The position numbers and the translations under genes are program-made. A stretch of DNA of 39,347 nt from Chitinophagaceae bacterium (lineage in GTDB: Bacteria; Bacteroidota; Bacteroidia; Chitinophagales; Chitinophagaceae), in contig JACSRV010000140.1 of assembly GCA_014879545.1 (NCBI GenBank), positions 1 to 39,347 of the forward strand, in the 5' to 3' direction. The notes below the pieces were generated by a model. It did not search any database and was not told the DNA's origin. It saw only the letters and a list, made by a program, of their open reading frames with translations. Positions 7,192 to 14,640 of this stretch are shown piece after piece. Position 1 is the stretch's first letter; every line of letters starts with the position of its first letter.

Positions 7192-9225
7192 ATGAAAAAA
7201 AGTGTTTACTTATCCAGTCTGCTGGCGTTCTGTCTCAGTCTTTTCGCTGCAAAAGCTAATGCACAGGCTCCGGTGGTAACTACAGACCCTGCCAACAGCA
7301 CCATTTGTGCGCACGACACTACTTATTTCCACGTTGTGGCAACAGGTGCAACGCCTCTTTCATTCATGTGGCAGTATTCTGATGATGCAGGTACATCATG
7401 GGATACTGTTTTTAACGGTGCCTCTTACTTCTGGGCTACTAACGACACACTCGCTGTGATCCCTTCGGTTGCAAAGAATGGTTATTGGTACCGTGCGATC
7501 GTTTCCAATGGTACAGGAAAAGACACATCTGCAGCCGCTATGCTGACAGTTGACACTGCGTTTGCAGGCGTTATCAGCGGCATGACTCCTGTGTGTGTGG
7601 GTAGCACCATCACACTCACCAGTTCTGTTGCCGGTGGTACATGGGGCAATGTGAACCATGCCATCGACACAGTAAGCCCGTTGGGTGTTCTGGAAGGTCG
7701 CGCGTTCGGTGTCGATACTATCAAGTATTCATTCACTAACACTTGCGGTCTGTCTGTATCTAAGATCAACTCAAGGGTAGACACCGTTGTTACTTTCTCA
7801 ATTACAACCGGCCCAACTCACGTTTGTGTCGGTAACGTAATTACACTCGTAAACAACAACTCTATCGGAACCGCTACATGGTCTACAGCCGCAGGAAATG
7901 TGGTTGTTGCTCCGGGTGGTGCTACAACAGGTGTTTCTGCCGGTTCTGATATTGTAACGCATACGTTCACAAATGCCTGCGGATCTATCGTTTCTACTAA
8001 GTCAGTATTTGTAGAGGTGTTGCCTTCAACGGGCACTATCACCGGTGCCGGTGCGCTCTGCTCTGGTTCATGGATCCACCTTACGTCATCAGTATCAGGT
8101 GGCATGTGGCTTAGCGGCAATCCGTCAGTTGCTCCGGTTGATGCCTCAGGTTTTGTAACAGGTACTTCCCAGGGTACTTCAGTTATCTCTTACTACAGGT
8201 CTAACAGCTGTGGTGCTGCATATGCAACACACACGATCACTGTTGAAGTTCCAGCAGCAGCAATAGGCGGTAACGACAGCGTGGGTATCGATTCATTCCT
8301 TGTTCTCACTAATACTACTCCTGGTGGTGCATGGGTATCTGCCGATACTATGATCGCTAAGTTCACAACAGGTAGCACAATCAAGGGTATTGACACCGGT
8401 GTTACTTCCGTTACTTACACAGTAAGCAACACTTGCGGAACTACTTCAGCAACTTCGCCAATGCACGTTGGTCCACTCCCTAATCCGGGTACTATTTCCG
8501 GTCCTGACACAGTGTGTGTTGGTTCTACTATTTCTCTGATCTCATCAGTTGCCGGTGGTACTTGGGTTAGTCTGCAGGATACATTGGCTACAGTTGCATT
8601 GTTCAATGATACAACAGGAAAGCTTACCGGTGTTGAGCGTGGTAAAGACACAGTTGTATACTACGTTACTACAGCATTCGGAAGGTCATCGATCAAGAAG
8701 CCTGTTTACGTGAACGATCGTCCTGACGTAACTATCACAGGTCCGGCATCTGTTGCACTCAGTGGTTCATACACGCTCATTGGCTCTCCTGCAGGTGGCG
8801 CATGGTCAACCAGCAACATGGCAATGACTCCACTCATTGGTTACGGATTCTTCGTTGTTATCGATACAGGTACTTCCGTATTCACTTATGTTGCAACCAA
8901 CACATGCGGATCAACTACGAAGACATTTACTGTAGCACTTCACGGTTCAAGTTCAGGTGTGAATGGCGTAGCTGCTGAAGGTTCTTCTCTCAACGTGTTC
9001 CCTAACCCATCTCAGGGTACGCTGACAGTGAAAATATCCGGTGTTGCTAACGAGCAGGCTAAAGTGGTGATCACTAACATAGCCGGACAGACAGTAAAAG
9101 AATTTACTGCTGTTAACAATACAAACGTAAATGTGTCTCTCAATGAGCCTGCAGGTGTTTATCTGTTGACAGCAGTTGCTGCTGACGGTAGCAGGCACAC
9201 TGCAAGGATCACAATAGCAGACTAA
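7192..9225 (+). CDS. Secreted Ig-like repeat protein with T9SS sorting domain
   Basis: A 677-residue exported protein. Signal peptide about 1-25 ('LFAAKANAQ'); an immunoglobulin-like N-terminal unit with 'WQYSDDAGTSW' (about 30-120); six tandem repeats of about 72 residues starting near 129, 206, 281, 355, 434 and 513; and a type A T9SS C-terminal domain from about 598 ('LNVFPNPSQGTLTV'). Each repeat has a 'VCVGSTITLTSSVAGGTW'-like strand pair and usually an 'NTCGS' strand, so most can form a Cys-Cys pair. Repeats 4 and 6 have lost the first Cys and repeat 5 lacks the second. It is Thr/Ser/Gly-rich with few charges. It is likely a surface or released adhesive protein; no enzymatic domain is visible. 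A strong terminator follows. Confidence 0.88.
   Translation: MKKSVYLSSLLAFCLSLFAAKANAQAPVVTTDPANSTICAHDTTYFHVVATGATPLSFMWQYSDDAGTSWDTVFNGASYFWATNDTLAVIPSVAKNGYWYRAIVSNGTGKDTSAAAMLTVDTAFAGVISGMTPVCVGSTITLTSSVAGGTWGNVNHAIDTVSPLGVLEGRAFGVDTIKYSFTNTCGLSVSKINSRVDTVVTFSITTGPTHVCVGNVITLVNNNSIGTATWSTAAGNVVVAPGGATTGVSAGSDIVTHTFTNACGSIVSTKSVFVEVLPSTGTITGAGALCSGSWIHLTSSVSGGMWLSGNPSVAPVDASGFVTGTSQGTSVISYYRSNSCGAAYATHTITVEVPAAAIGGNDSVGIDSFLVLTNTTPGGAWVSADTMIAKFTTGSTIKGIDTGVTSVTYTVSNTCGTTSATSPMHVGPLPNPGTISGPDTVCVGSTISLISSVAGGTWVSLQDTLATVALFNDTTGKLTGVERGKDTVVYYVTTAFGRSSIKKPVYVNDRPDVTITGPASVALSGSYTLIGSPAGGAWSTSNMAMTPLIGYGFFVVIDTGTSVFTYVATNTCGSTTKTFTVALHGSSSGVNGVAAEGSSLNVFPNPSQGTLTVKISGVANEQAKVVITNIAGQTVKEFTAVNNTNVNVSLNEPAGVYLLTAVAADGSRHTARITIAD
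7576..8940 (+). repeat. Six in-frame ~72-codon Ig-like coding repeats
   Basis: Six tandem protein-level repeats (about residues 129-582 of the 677-aa protein) share the G-G-[TA]-W strand core. DNA identity is lower than protein similarity, but short identical runs such as 'gttgccggtggtac' recur (for example near 7628 and 8550). This suggests expansion by intragenic duplication. Confidence 0.7.
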
Positions 9226-9243
9226 TTAAATAATGTCTTTTTG

Positions 9244-9275
9244 AAAAGCCGGCAACAAACTTGCCGGCTTTTTTT
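9244..9275 (+). terminator. Strong intrinsic terminator after the Ig-repeat gene
   Basis: AAAAGCCGGCAA, loop CAAAC, TTGCCGGCTTTT and further T to 9275: a 12-bp perfect stem with a GC core and U-tract, 19 bases after the stop. Confidence 0.92.
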
Positions 9276-9290
9276 ATGGACTGAACGGTG

Positions 9291-9321
9291 TTGTGCGTGT
9301 CGCCACCGTTTAATACATTTG
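9291..9321 (+). promoter_or_regulatory. Bacteroidota promoter for the membrane TPR gene
   Basis: TTG at 9291-9293, a 20-base spacer and TACATTTG at 9314-9321. Predicted start of transcription is about 12 bases before the GTG at 9339. Confidence 0.65.
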
Positions 9322-9338
9322 TTTGAATAGCTATAAAC

Positions 9339-11051
9339 GTGAGCAAGAACAAGATAAAACAGGCCGGAGGCATTGATCGATCTACCCAACGAACAGCGAC
9401 TGCTGACGCGGGTAGTGCATTTCGTATCCCATACCCGGTGCTGCTGCTTATTGCTGCAGTGCTGCTGGTTTACCTGCCCTCATTGTCACTGGGTTTTACC
9501 GAGCTGGATGATAGTATTTTCATTAAAGAATTCAGAGCGTTTAATGAGGACACTTCCAACCTGATAGCGTCATTCTCGCGAGGACTTTTCGATGCTGTAA
9601 AGGACCCTTACTACCGTCCCCTGTTCTCCGATGCGATGATCCTCAATTACCAGATGAGTGGTGAGGAGCCTTTCGGATATCATCTTGTGAACGTACTGCT
9701 GCATATGGGAGTAGTGGTAATGTTATACTGGTTGCTCCTTCGCCTCGGCATAACGGCTGCCAATTCGTTTTATCTCTCGGTTATTTTCGCGGTACATCCT
9801 GTGCTCACTCAGGCCGTTACGTGGATACCGGGCCGCAATGATACGCTGCTGGCTTTGTTCGTGGTTCCGTTTCTATATCATTCGCTGGGATATGCTCACT
9901 CAGGCAAAGCAAAGTCGCTGGTGCTTTCCGGGTTGTTCCTTTTGTTGGCGTTCTTCACCAAAGAGACCGCGGTGTTTGCTGCACCTGCCGCATTTTGCTT
10001 GCTGGTGTTATATAAAGGTCTGCGTTGGAATGATAAGAATTTGCTTGTTCAGTATGGAGTTTGGGCCGGTTGTTTTCTGTTATGGTATGCGGCACGATCG
10101 GCTGCTACTATTCAGTCGTCGGGTATAGGTTCTGCCGCAGCGTTTAGTGATATGGTTCATCGTTTACCGGTGATCATACAATACATAGGAAAGATATTTT
10201 TGCCGGTAAATCAAAGTGTATTCCCTACTCAGGAGGACACTGTCGTGTATTTCGGATTGATGGGCATCGTGCTGTTCGGAGCGCTTGTCGCGCTTTCGTC
10301 CAACCGAAGTTCTGAGTCGCTCGAGGCGTTGGCGGGTGCATTGGGTATCTTCCTGTTATTCCTCATGCCTGCGTTGCTGGTGCCTGCCGCGCTTAACCAA
10401 CAAACGTTCGAACATAGGCTCTATTTACCGGCTATCGGTGTTCTGCTGGCGTTACCACATACTGCGCTGCTCAACAATAGATTTTCAGAGAAACAGCGTG
10501 CCGCCGTTATTGGTGTGTTGTGTGGTGTATTGGCGCTGCTGAATGTGCGCCATCAGCACAATTTCTCCGATCCGCTCACATTCTGGACAAGTGCCGCCGA
10601 AACATCGCCCAACTCTGCGTATGCGAATATGATGCTGGCCGCGCGTCTCGATAAGACAGAGAATGCACGGTCCGAGCAATTATTCCGTAAAGCATACAAG
10701 CTGAACCCCAAAGAGAAATACCTCAATTTCTACATGGCAGAGATGTTGCAGCGCAAGGATTCTGTTATGGCGTCAGAACCATATTTGCTGGTGGAGAAAA
10801 AGATCTCGGACTACGTGCAGTGCGATTTCCTGCTGGCGCGCGTGGCTATGGAGAAAAGGGACCTTAACGGTTCAATAGGTTATCTGGAACGTTACTTGCA
10901 GCGTGATCCATACAATCCGATGGCTCATAACAATCTGCTGCTATTGTATGTGGACACCCAACAGCCCGACAAAGCAAGGAATCTGATTAGAAGTATGCAA
11001 CAGAAGGGTATGGATGTGCCGGCCCCGCTAAGAGCAAAGTTGGGTATGTGA
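9339..11051 (+). CDS. TMTC-like polytopic membrane protein with C-terminal TPRs
   Basis: A 570-residue inner-membrane protein with a short basic N-terminus, about 10-12 membrane segments (about 32-420) and a soluble C-terminal part (about 430-570) with tetratricopeptide-like helices ('NPKEKYLNFYMAEML', 'DPYNPMAHNNLLLLYVDTQQ'). The early loop has 'FTELDDSIFIKEF' and 'YYRPLFSDAMILNYQMSGEE' followed by 'PFGYHLVNVLLH', the pattern of the DUF1736/TMTC and GT-C mannosyltransferase group. Those enzymes use lipid-linked sugars through an acidic pair in the first loop; D57/D58 could play that part here. The substrate is unknown. The start is GTG 9339. It converges with the EEP gene, 10 bases away. Confidence 0.8.
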   Translation: MSKNKIKQAGGIDRSTQRTATADAGSAFRIPYPVLLLIAAVLLVYLPSLSLGFTELDDSIFIKEFRAFNEDTSNLIASFSRGLFDAVKDPYYRPLFSDAMILNYQMSGEEPFGYHLVNVLLHMGVVVMLYWLLLRLGITAANSFYLSVIFAVHPVLTQAVTWIPGRNDTLLALFVVPFLYHSLGYAHSGKAKSLVLSGLFLLLAFFTKETAVFAAPAAFCLLVLYKGLRWNDKNLLVQYGVWAGCFLLWYAARSAATIQSSGIGSAAAFSDMVHRLPVIIQYIGKIFLPVNQSVFPTQEDTVVYFGLMGIVLFGALVALSSNRSSESLEALAGALGIFLLFLMPALLVPAALNQQTFEHRLYLPAIGVLLALPHTALLNNRFSEKQRAAVIGVLCGVLALLNVRHQHNFSDPLTFWTSAAETSPNSAYANMMLAARLDKTENARSEQLFRKAYKLNPKEKYLNFYMAEMLQRKDSVMASEPYLLVEKKISDYVQCDFLLARVAMEKRDLNGSIGYLERYLQRDPYNPMAHNNLLLLYVDTQQPDKARNLIRSMQQKGMDVPAPLRAKLGM

Positions 11052-11061
11052 TTTGCAGATA

Positions 11062-11775
11062 TCAAATAACTAAAGTTGCGGTAATTGGCATGTGGTCGCT
11101 CCATTTTATCCACGATTCCGGTTCTCCAACCTCAAGGGCGGTGTCATTTGATGAGAGAATTGCCTCGTCGGCAAAAACATAGTCTATGTGATAAGGCTTG
11201 AGTAGGTTTTTCTGAAGAAAGAATGTGGGCACAAGTTCTTTACCCGGCAATTCATTCCGAAGATGGTGATACGCACTGACAATGCCAAAGTTGCTAAGTT
11301 CAAAAGTGACATCGGAATGGTTCCAGTTTCGTGTCCGTGTGTCCCATATTGGGTTGCTGTTAAGGTCGCCTGCGATTATTGAATCTGACAACCTGTCTTT
11401 ATGGCGACGGATAAATTGCCAGAGTTGTCCAATATATCTGTATGTAGGCATCTTCGCGCCATGACACCATGCAGCGACAATATTTACTTTGTTTGACAAT
11501 GAGAACGGAATAAAGTACTCAAGCCCGTTTACGTCCCATTCAAGACGTGTAATATGATGACCGCTAGGACTAAAGACTCCAAGCCCCTTGTGTCGACTGG
11601 CACCTATCCATAACGCGTTATGTCCCCAGGTCTTATAGCCTTCGTCTTTTGTAAAAGCTGGATCCTCGCATTCCTGAATAATGTAAACATCCGCATTGAG
11701 GCGCGCAATTTCTTTATACTTCTCACGAAACTTCCCATTACAATTCCAAGTAACTATTTTGAGTGGCTGAGACAT
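11062..11775 (-). CDS. Endonuclease/exonuclease/phosphatase (EEP) family protein
   Basis: A 237-residue EEP-fold phosphodiesterase. Motifs in order: 'IVTWNCNGKF' (catalytic Asn), 'VYIIQECED' (metal-binding Glu), 'IIAGDLNSNPIWD' (catalytic Asp/Asn), 'YHIDYVFADEAI' and 'WSDHMPITATL' (Asp-His pair). All key residues of the family are present, so it should be an active metal-dependent hydrolase. Members cleave DNA, RNA, lipid or inositol phosphates, and the substrate cannot be told here. No signal peptide is seen. It is the third gene of a minus-strand operon, 10 bases after the ABM gene. Confidence 0.88.
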   Translation of the reverse strand: MSQPLKIVTWNCNGKFREKYKEIARLNADVYIIQECEDPAFTKDEGYKTWGHNALWIGASRHKGLGVFSPSGHHITRLEWDVNGLEYFIPFSLSNKVNIVAAWCHGAKMPTYRYIGQLWQFIRRHKDRLSDSIIAGDLNSNPIWDTRTRNWNHSDVTFELSNFGIVSAYHHLRNELPGKELVPTFFLQKNLLKPYHIDYVFADEAILSSNDTALEVGEPESWIKWSDHMPITATLVI

Positions 11776-11785
11776 GGACTTTGAT

Positions 11786-12082
11786 TTACGCTACATCATA
11801 CCGTTGCACCACACTCCATGCCTGAGGAGGTGCTGCAAACATTGCCTTCGTAATTCCCCATGTTTCCTTGAAGAATTCTGAAAATCGGTAATGGTCCAAA
11901 TCACTCTCGGAGTCCCAATGGCTGTACGTGAAAAATATTTCAGGTTGCTTCTTGTCTTGCCAAAGCTCCAGATGCCTGCAACCATCAAAATGACGGATGC
12001 GGTCTTTTCGTTCGTTGAACATCGCTACAAACTCATCTGTTTTGTCAGCCCTGAAGGTCATCTGCACTATACGTACTATCAT
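11786..12082 (-). CDS. ABM (antibiotic biosynthesis monooxygenase)-type dimeric alpha+beta protein
   Basis: A 98-residue ferredoxin-like alpha+beta barrel protein. The N-terminus 'MIVRIVQMTFRADKTDEFVAMF' and the central 'GCRHLELWQDKKQPEIFFTY' followed by 'SHWDSESDLDHYRFSEFF' are typical of the ABM/YgiN family. Members include heme-degrading and quinol monooxygenases, but many small ones have no known substrate. Its ATG overlaps the stop of the upstream SAM-hydrolase gene (ATGA, 12079-12082), so translation is coupled. That ties it functionally or at least transcriptionally to its neighbours. Confidence 0.85.
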   Translation of the reverse strand: MIVRIVQMTFRADKTDEFVAMFNERKDRIRHFDGCRHLELWQDKKQPEIFFTYSHWDSESDLDHYRFSEFFKETWGITKAMFAAPPQAWSVVQRYDVA

Positions 12083-12858
12083 TCAAACGTGATTTTTAGG
12101 TAATTATGCTTACTTCCGGTTCTTAGTCCGAACAGGCTGGCGGCGCTGCCCTGATTCACGCAGATCTCCAACAGACCGTTTCTGTTAAACCTGCATAGCA
12201 GCTCGCCCGGGGGCACATCTGCATAGCTACCGGAAATGGTATTCAGTTCGGTAACATGCATGATATCGAGCCGGAACCGGTTGCCTGAGTTCATTTCTTC
12301 GAAGTACTCTCTGTGTATATTGGTAACCGCATTTCCAAAGTGATCTACATATTGCACATCCACGTTTGAATCTGCTTGTTTCTCGTCTTTCTTTGTTTCC
12401 ACCTTTTCCATAGGCGAAAGGTGAATGGACGGTAGCTGGTCGACGCTGCCGTTTGCTATCATAGATACGCACTTTGCAGCTGCCGACAGCCAGTCTGCAA
12501 ATGAATTCCCCGCCTGCAATTCAAATGAAAGCCGCCCCTCAGGTACATTAATTACCAGTGCTGCCGGAAGTATCCCGTTATCGGGTGCAATGAAATAGTG
12601 CCCCTCATGGTACACGCATACCAGTCGCGGCACAGCGTCATGATATACATCGACCAGAACCAGATGCACAGTGCCGGGCGCAAAGTGCGGATACGAAGAT
12701 CGAAGCACATAGCTTGCCATATCCTTTCGGAAAGGCTGAATCTCGTGGCTCACATCAATAACCCGGGTATCGGGCAGTGCCGACAGAAGAATGCCCCGTG
12801 CCATGCCTGCCGACGCGTCATGCGTCCCGAAGTCTGTTATGAGTGTTACGATTGCCAA
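12079..12858 (-). CDS. SAM hydroxide adenosyltransferase family (DUF62) protein
   Basis: A 259-residue member of the fluorinase/chlorinase/DUF62 family. Characterised DUF62 members split S-adenosylmethionine into adenosine and methionine. Motifs: 'LITDFGTHDASAGMARGIL' at the N-terminus, 'VIDVSHEIQPF', 'YFIAPDNGILP' and in the C-terminal domain 'QYVDHFGNAVTNI', all recognisable. Odd points: the tyrosine usually found in the 'TDFGxxDxY' element is Ser, and the 'VDPGVG' turn common in the family reads 'VDVYHD'. It may therefore be a divergent subtype or have altered activity. It is the first gene of a three-gene operon with a TACTTTTG promoter element upstream. Confidence 0.85.
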   Translation of the reverse strand: MAIVTLITDFGTHDASAGMARGILLSALPDTRVIDVSHEIQPFRKDMASYVLRSSYPHFAPGTVHLVLVDVYHDAVPRLVCVYHEGHYFIAPDNGILPAALVINVPEGRLSFELQAGNSFADWLSAAAKCVSMIANGSVDQLPSIHLSPMEKVETKKDEKQADSNVDVQYVDHFGNAVTNIHREYFEEMNSGNRFRLDIMHVTELNTISGSYADVPPGELLCRFNRNGLLEICVNQGSAASLFGLRTGSKHNYLKITFE

Positions 12859-12875
12859 TGTGATTCAGTCTGTAA

Positions 12876-12883
12876 CAAAAGTA
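12876..12883 (-). promoter_or_regulatory. -7 element (TACTTTTG) for the DUF62-ABM-EEP operon
   Basis: The minus strand reads TACTTTTG, a perfect TAnnTTTG, 17 bases upstream of the ATG at 12858. The leader would be about 12 bases. It is divergent from the rdgB promoter less than 50 bases away. Confidence 0.55.
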
Positions 12884-12919
12884 CGATACAGCCGGTGTAT
12901 TTATTAGTGAATACAGGCG

Positions 12920-12927
12920 TAAGTTTG
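12920..12927 (+). promoter_or_regulatory. -7 element (TAAGTTTG) for rdgB
   Basis: TAAGTTTG is a perfect TAnnTTTG, 27 bases before the rdgB ATG. The -33 region ('TTTATTAG') is only a partial match. A short hairpin-like GCGGCAACTGCCGC follows in the leader. Confidence 0.5.
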
Positions 12928-12954
12928 CGTTGCGGCAACTGCCGCTTCTTGACT

Positions 12955-13533
12955 ATGGAATTGGTGATCGCTTCAAACAACAAGGGTAAGATCCGCGAGA
13001 TAAGGGAAATGTTGCAACAGGTGCAGTTGCTTTCCCTTCAGGACATCGGGTTCACAGAAGATACACCAGAGCCCTGGCACACATTTGAAGAGAATGCGTA
13101 CGCCAAGGCAAAAGCAGTATATGATTTCTGCGGTAAGAGTGTTTTTGCCGATGACAGCGGTATTTGCGTCCCTCATCTTGGTGGTGCGCCGGGCGTAGAT
13201 AGTGCCCATTATTCAGGCTCGCGCGATGATGAGGCCAACCTGCAGCATCTGCTGCGCAATATGAACGGTGTTGCCGACAGAGCTGCCTATTACAAGGCAG
13301 TTATTTGTCTTATATGGAGCGGAGAGGTCCACTATTTCGAGGGTACTTGCGAAGGGACGCTATTGGAGCACAAACGCGGCACAGGTGGTTTCGGATATGA
13401 TCCGGTATTTGTGCCGGCGGGTTACGAATTGACTTTTGCTGAGTTGTCGCCGGAGATCAAGAACGCGATCAGTCATCGTGGCAAGGCAGTGCGAAAGATG
13501 GTTGAGTTTATTAACGAAAGGATCAACGGCTGA
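12955..13533 (+). CDS. rdgB: Non-canonical purine NTP pyrophosphatase (RdgB/HAM1)
   Basis: A 192-residue ITPase of the HAM1/RdgB family. It hydrolyses dITP, ITP and XTP to the monophosphate and pyrophosphate, cleaning the nucleotide pool. Signature elements: 'IASNNKGKIREI' (the S/T-x-N-x-x-K nucleotide-binding loop), 'VFADDSGICV' (metal-binding Asp), 'GAPGVDSAHYSG', 'GTGGFGYDPVF' and the C-terminal 'SHRGKAVRKM'. The ORF track extends upstream to 12598, but that extension runs through the divergent SAM-hydrolase gene. ATG 12955 gives the standard N-terminus and follows a promoter. The DUF2027-Smr gene begins 1 base after its stop. Confidence 0.94.
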   Translation: MELVIASNNKGKIREIREMLQQVQLLSLQDIGFTEDTPEPWHTFEENAYAKAKAVYDFCGKSVFADDSGICVPHLGGAPGVDSAHYSGSRDDEANLQHLLRNMNGVADRAAYYKAVICLIWSGEVHYFEGTCEGTLLEHKRGTGGFGYDPVFVPAGYELTFAELSPEIKNAISHRGKAVRKMVEFINERING

Positions 13534-13534
13534 T

Positions 13535-14536
13535 ATGAAGTTTTCAATAGGGGATAAGGTAGTGCTGAAGCGCACAGGGGAGGAGGGACGTGTCACCGCC
13601 TTCATAGACAAACAACTCATAGAAGTAGAGGTGAACGGGACTGCGTTTCCTGTTTATCTCGAAGAGGTCGATCATCCCTACCTCCGTTGGTTCACCGAAA
13701 AGACTGTTGTCAAAAAGAAGCCCCTGCCGGCCGAGCAGATCCCCGTGGAGAAGCCCCTGGCGCGCCCGCAACGATTGGCACGTGGCGTTTATCTTTCCTT
13801 CATTCCTGTTTTTCGTATGGTAGATATGGAAGAGATGGCCACCCACGTAAAGGTCTATCTGCTGAATGAGTTGCCGGTGAACGTCCGGTTCAGCTACGAT
13901 GTTCGTGTGAAGGAGAGTAGTGTATTCATGCACGAGGGTTCATTGCACGCCTTTGGTAATCTGTATCTCCATACCATAGAGTATCAGGATATGAATGACC
14001 AACCCCGGTTCAACTGGGAGCTTACAGATGTGCAGAACGAAGATAATGGTGAGGAAGCCGGTACTCTGCGCATAAAACCTGCAAAGCTATTCGGGCATAT
14101 TTCTGATGTCCTGGCCGGAAAGAGCCCTTCTTTCGACTACTGCCTGATAGATAGCTTCGGTCCTAAAAAGGACGAACCGCAGCCGGTGAGTACACCCGTT
14201 GTCCGCCGATCGGTAGTAGAGCCGGTAACTACCCGCAATATCGAAAGCCCGGTGCACGAACTTGATCTGCATATAGAGCAATTGGTCAGTAACACGCGTG
14301 GCCTCACGAATGCCGAGATCATCCAGATACAGCTCAGTACCCTGCAGCGGTATGTTCATCTGGCCATTGTGCACCGGCAAGAGCGAATGGTAGTGATACA
14401 CGGACTTGGTAAGGGCAAGCTGCGCGATGAAGTGCATGCCGTGTTGAAAAAGGTGCCCGAGGTGGCCAGGTATAAGAACGAATGGAGCGGCAAATATGGC
14501 TTTGGAGCCACAGAGGTTTGGTTCCGGTACATATAG
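13535..14536 (+). CDS. DUF2027 domain protein with C-terminal Smr domain
   Basis: A 333-residue protein. The N-terminal part ('FSIGDKVVLKRTGEEGRVTA') is a small beta-barrel, KOW/SH3-like. The middle region ('GVYLSFIPVF', 'VKVYLLNELPVNVRFSYD') matches DUF2027, known mainly from Bacteroidota. The C-terminal Smr domain has 'ELDLHIEQL' and 'MVVIHGLGKGKLRDEVHAVL', the conserved D-L-H and H-G-x-G-x-G motifs of MutS2-type nucleases. Smr domains nick or cleave DNA or RNA, in some cases acting in ribosome rescue. The real start is ATG 13535, just after rdgB, so the two are likely one operon. The target is not known. Confidence 0.88.
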   Translation: MKFSIGDKVVLKRTGEEGRVTAFIDKQLIEVEVNGTAFPVYLEEVDHPYLRWFTEKTVVKKKPLPAEQIPVEKPLARPQRLARGVYLSFIPVFRMVDMEEMATHVKVYLLNELPVNVRFSYDVRVKESSVFMHEGSLHAFGNLYLHTIEYQDMNDQPRFNWELTDVQNEDNGEEAGTLRIKPAKLFGHISDVLAGKSPSFDYCLIDSFGPKKDEPQPVSTPVVRRSVVEPVTTRNIESPVHELDLHIEQLVSNTRGLTNAEIIQIQLSTLQRYVHLAIVHRQERMVVIHGLGKGKLRDEVHAVLKKVPEVARYKNEWSGKYGFGATEVWFRYI

Positions 14537-14604
14537 GGAGCACCTCCCGTTGTCTGAGAAGATTTTTTCACTTTGCCGCGTTCGCGCGTTGGGTATTATT
14601 GTTG

Positions 14605-14612
14605 TACTTTCG
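14605..14612 (+). promoter_or_regulatory. Weak -7 element (TACTTTCG) before the AI-2E permease gene
   Basis: TACTTTCG differs from TAnnTTTG at one base and lies 28 bases before the ATG at 14641. No clear -33 element. The same TAnnTTCG variant occurs before the DUF6427 gene. Confidence 0.3.
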
Positions 14613-14640
14613 GAGTAGTATATTAAATCTGTGATCTATC

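Noticed and set aside
7396-8651. Several 60-100-aa minus-strand ORFs in the Ig-repeat gene
   Set aside because: Repeated composition of the sense gene keeps the antisense frame open; the peptides are mirror products without family similarity.
7576-8940. CRISPR-like or DNA-level tandem array in the Ig-repeat gene
   Set aside because: Repeats are protein-level, about 215 bases apart and diverged; no short identical repeats with spacers.
9373-10679. Trp/Cys-rich ORFs inside the membrane TPR gene
   Set aside because: Frame-shifted reads of hydrophobic coding DNA; not plausible proteins.
12598-12954. Upstream 119-residue extension of RdgB in the ORF track
   Set aside because: It runs antisense through the SAM-hydrolase gene and past the rdgB promoter; ATG 12955 matches the family start.
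13436-13534. Upstream extension of the DUF2027-Smr ORF
   Set aside because: It overlaps the end of rdgB out of frame; ATG 13535 gives the normal N-terminus.
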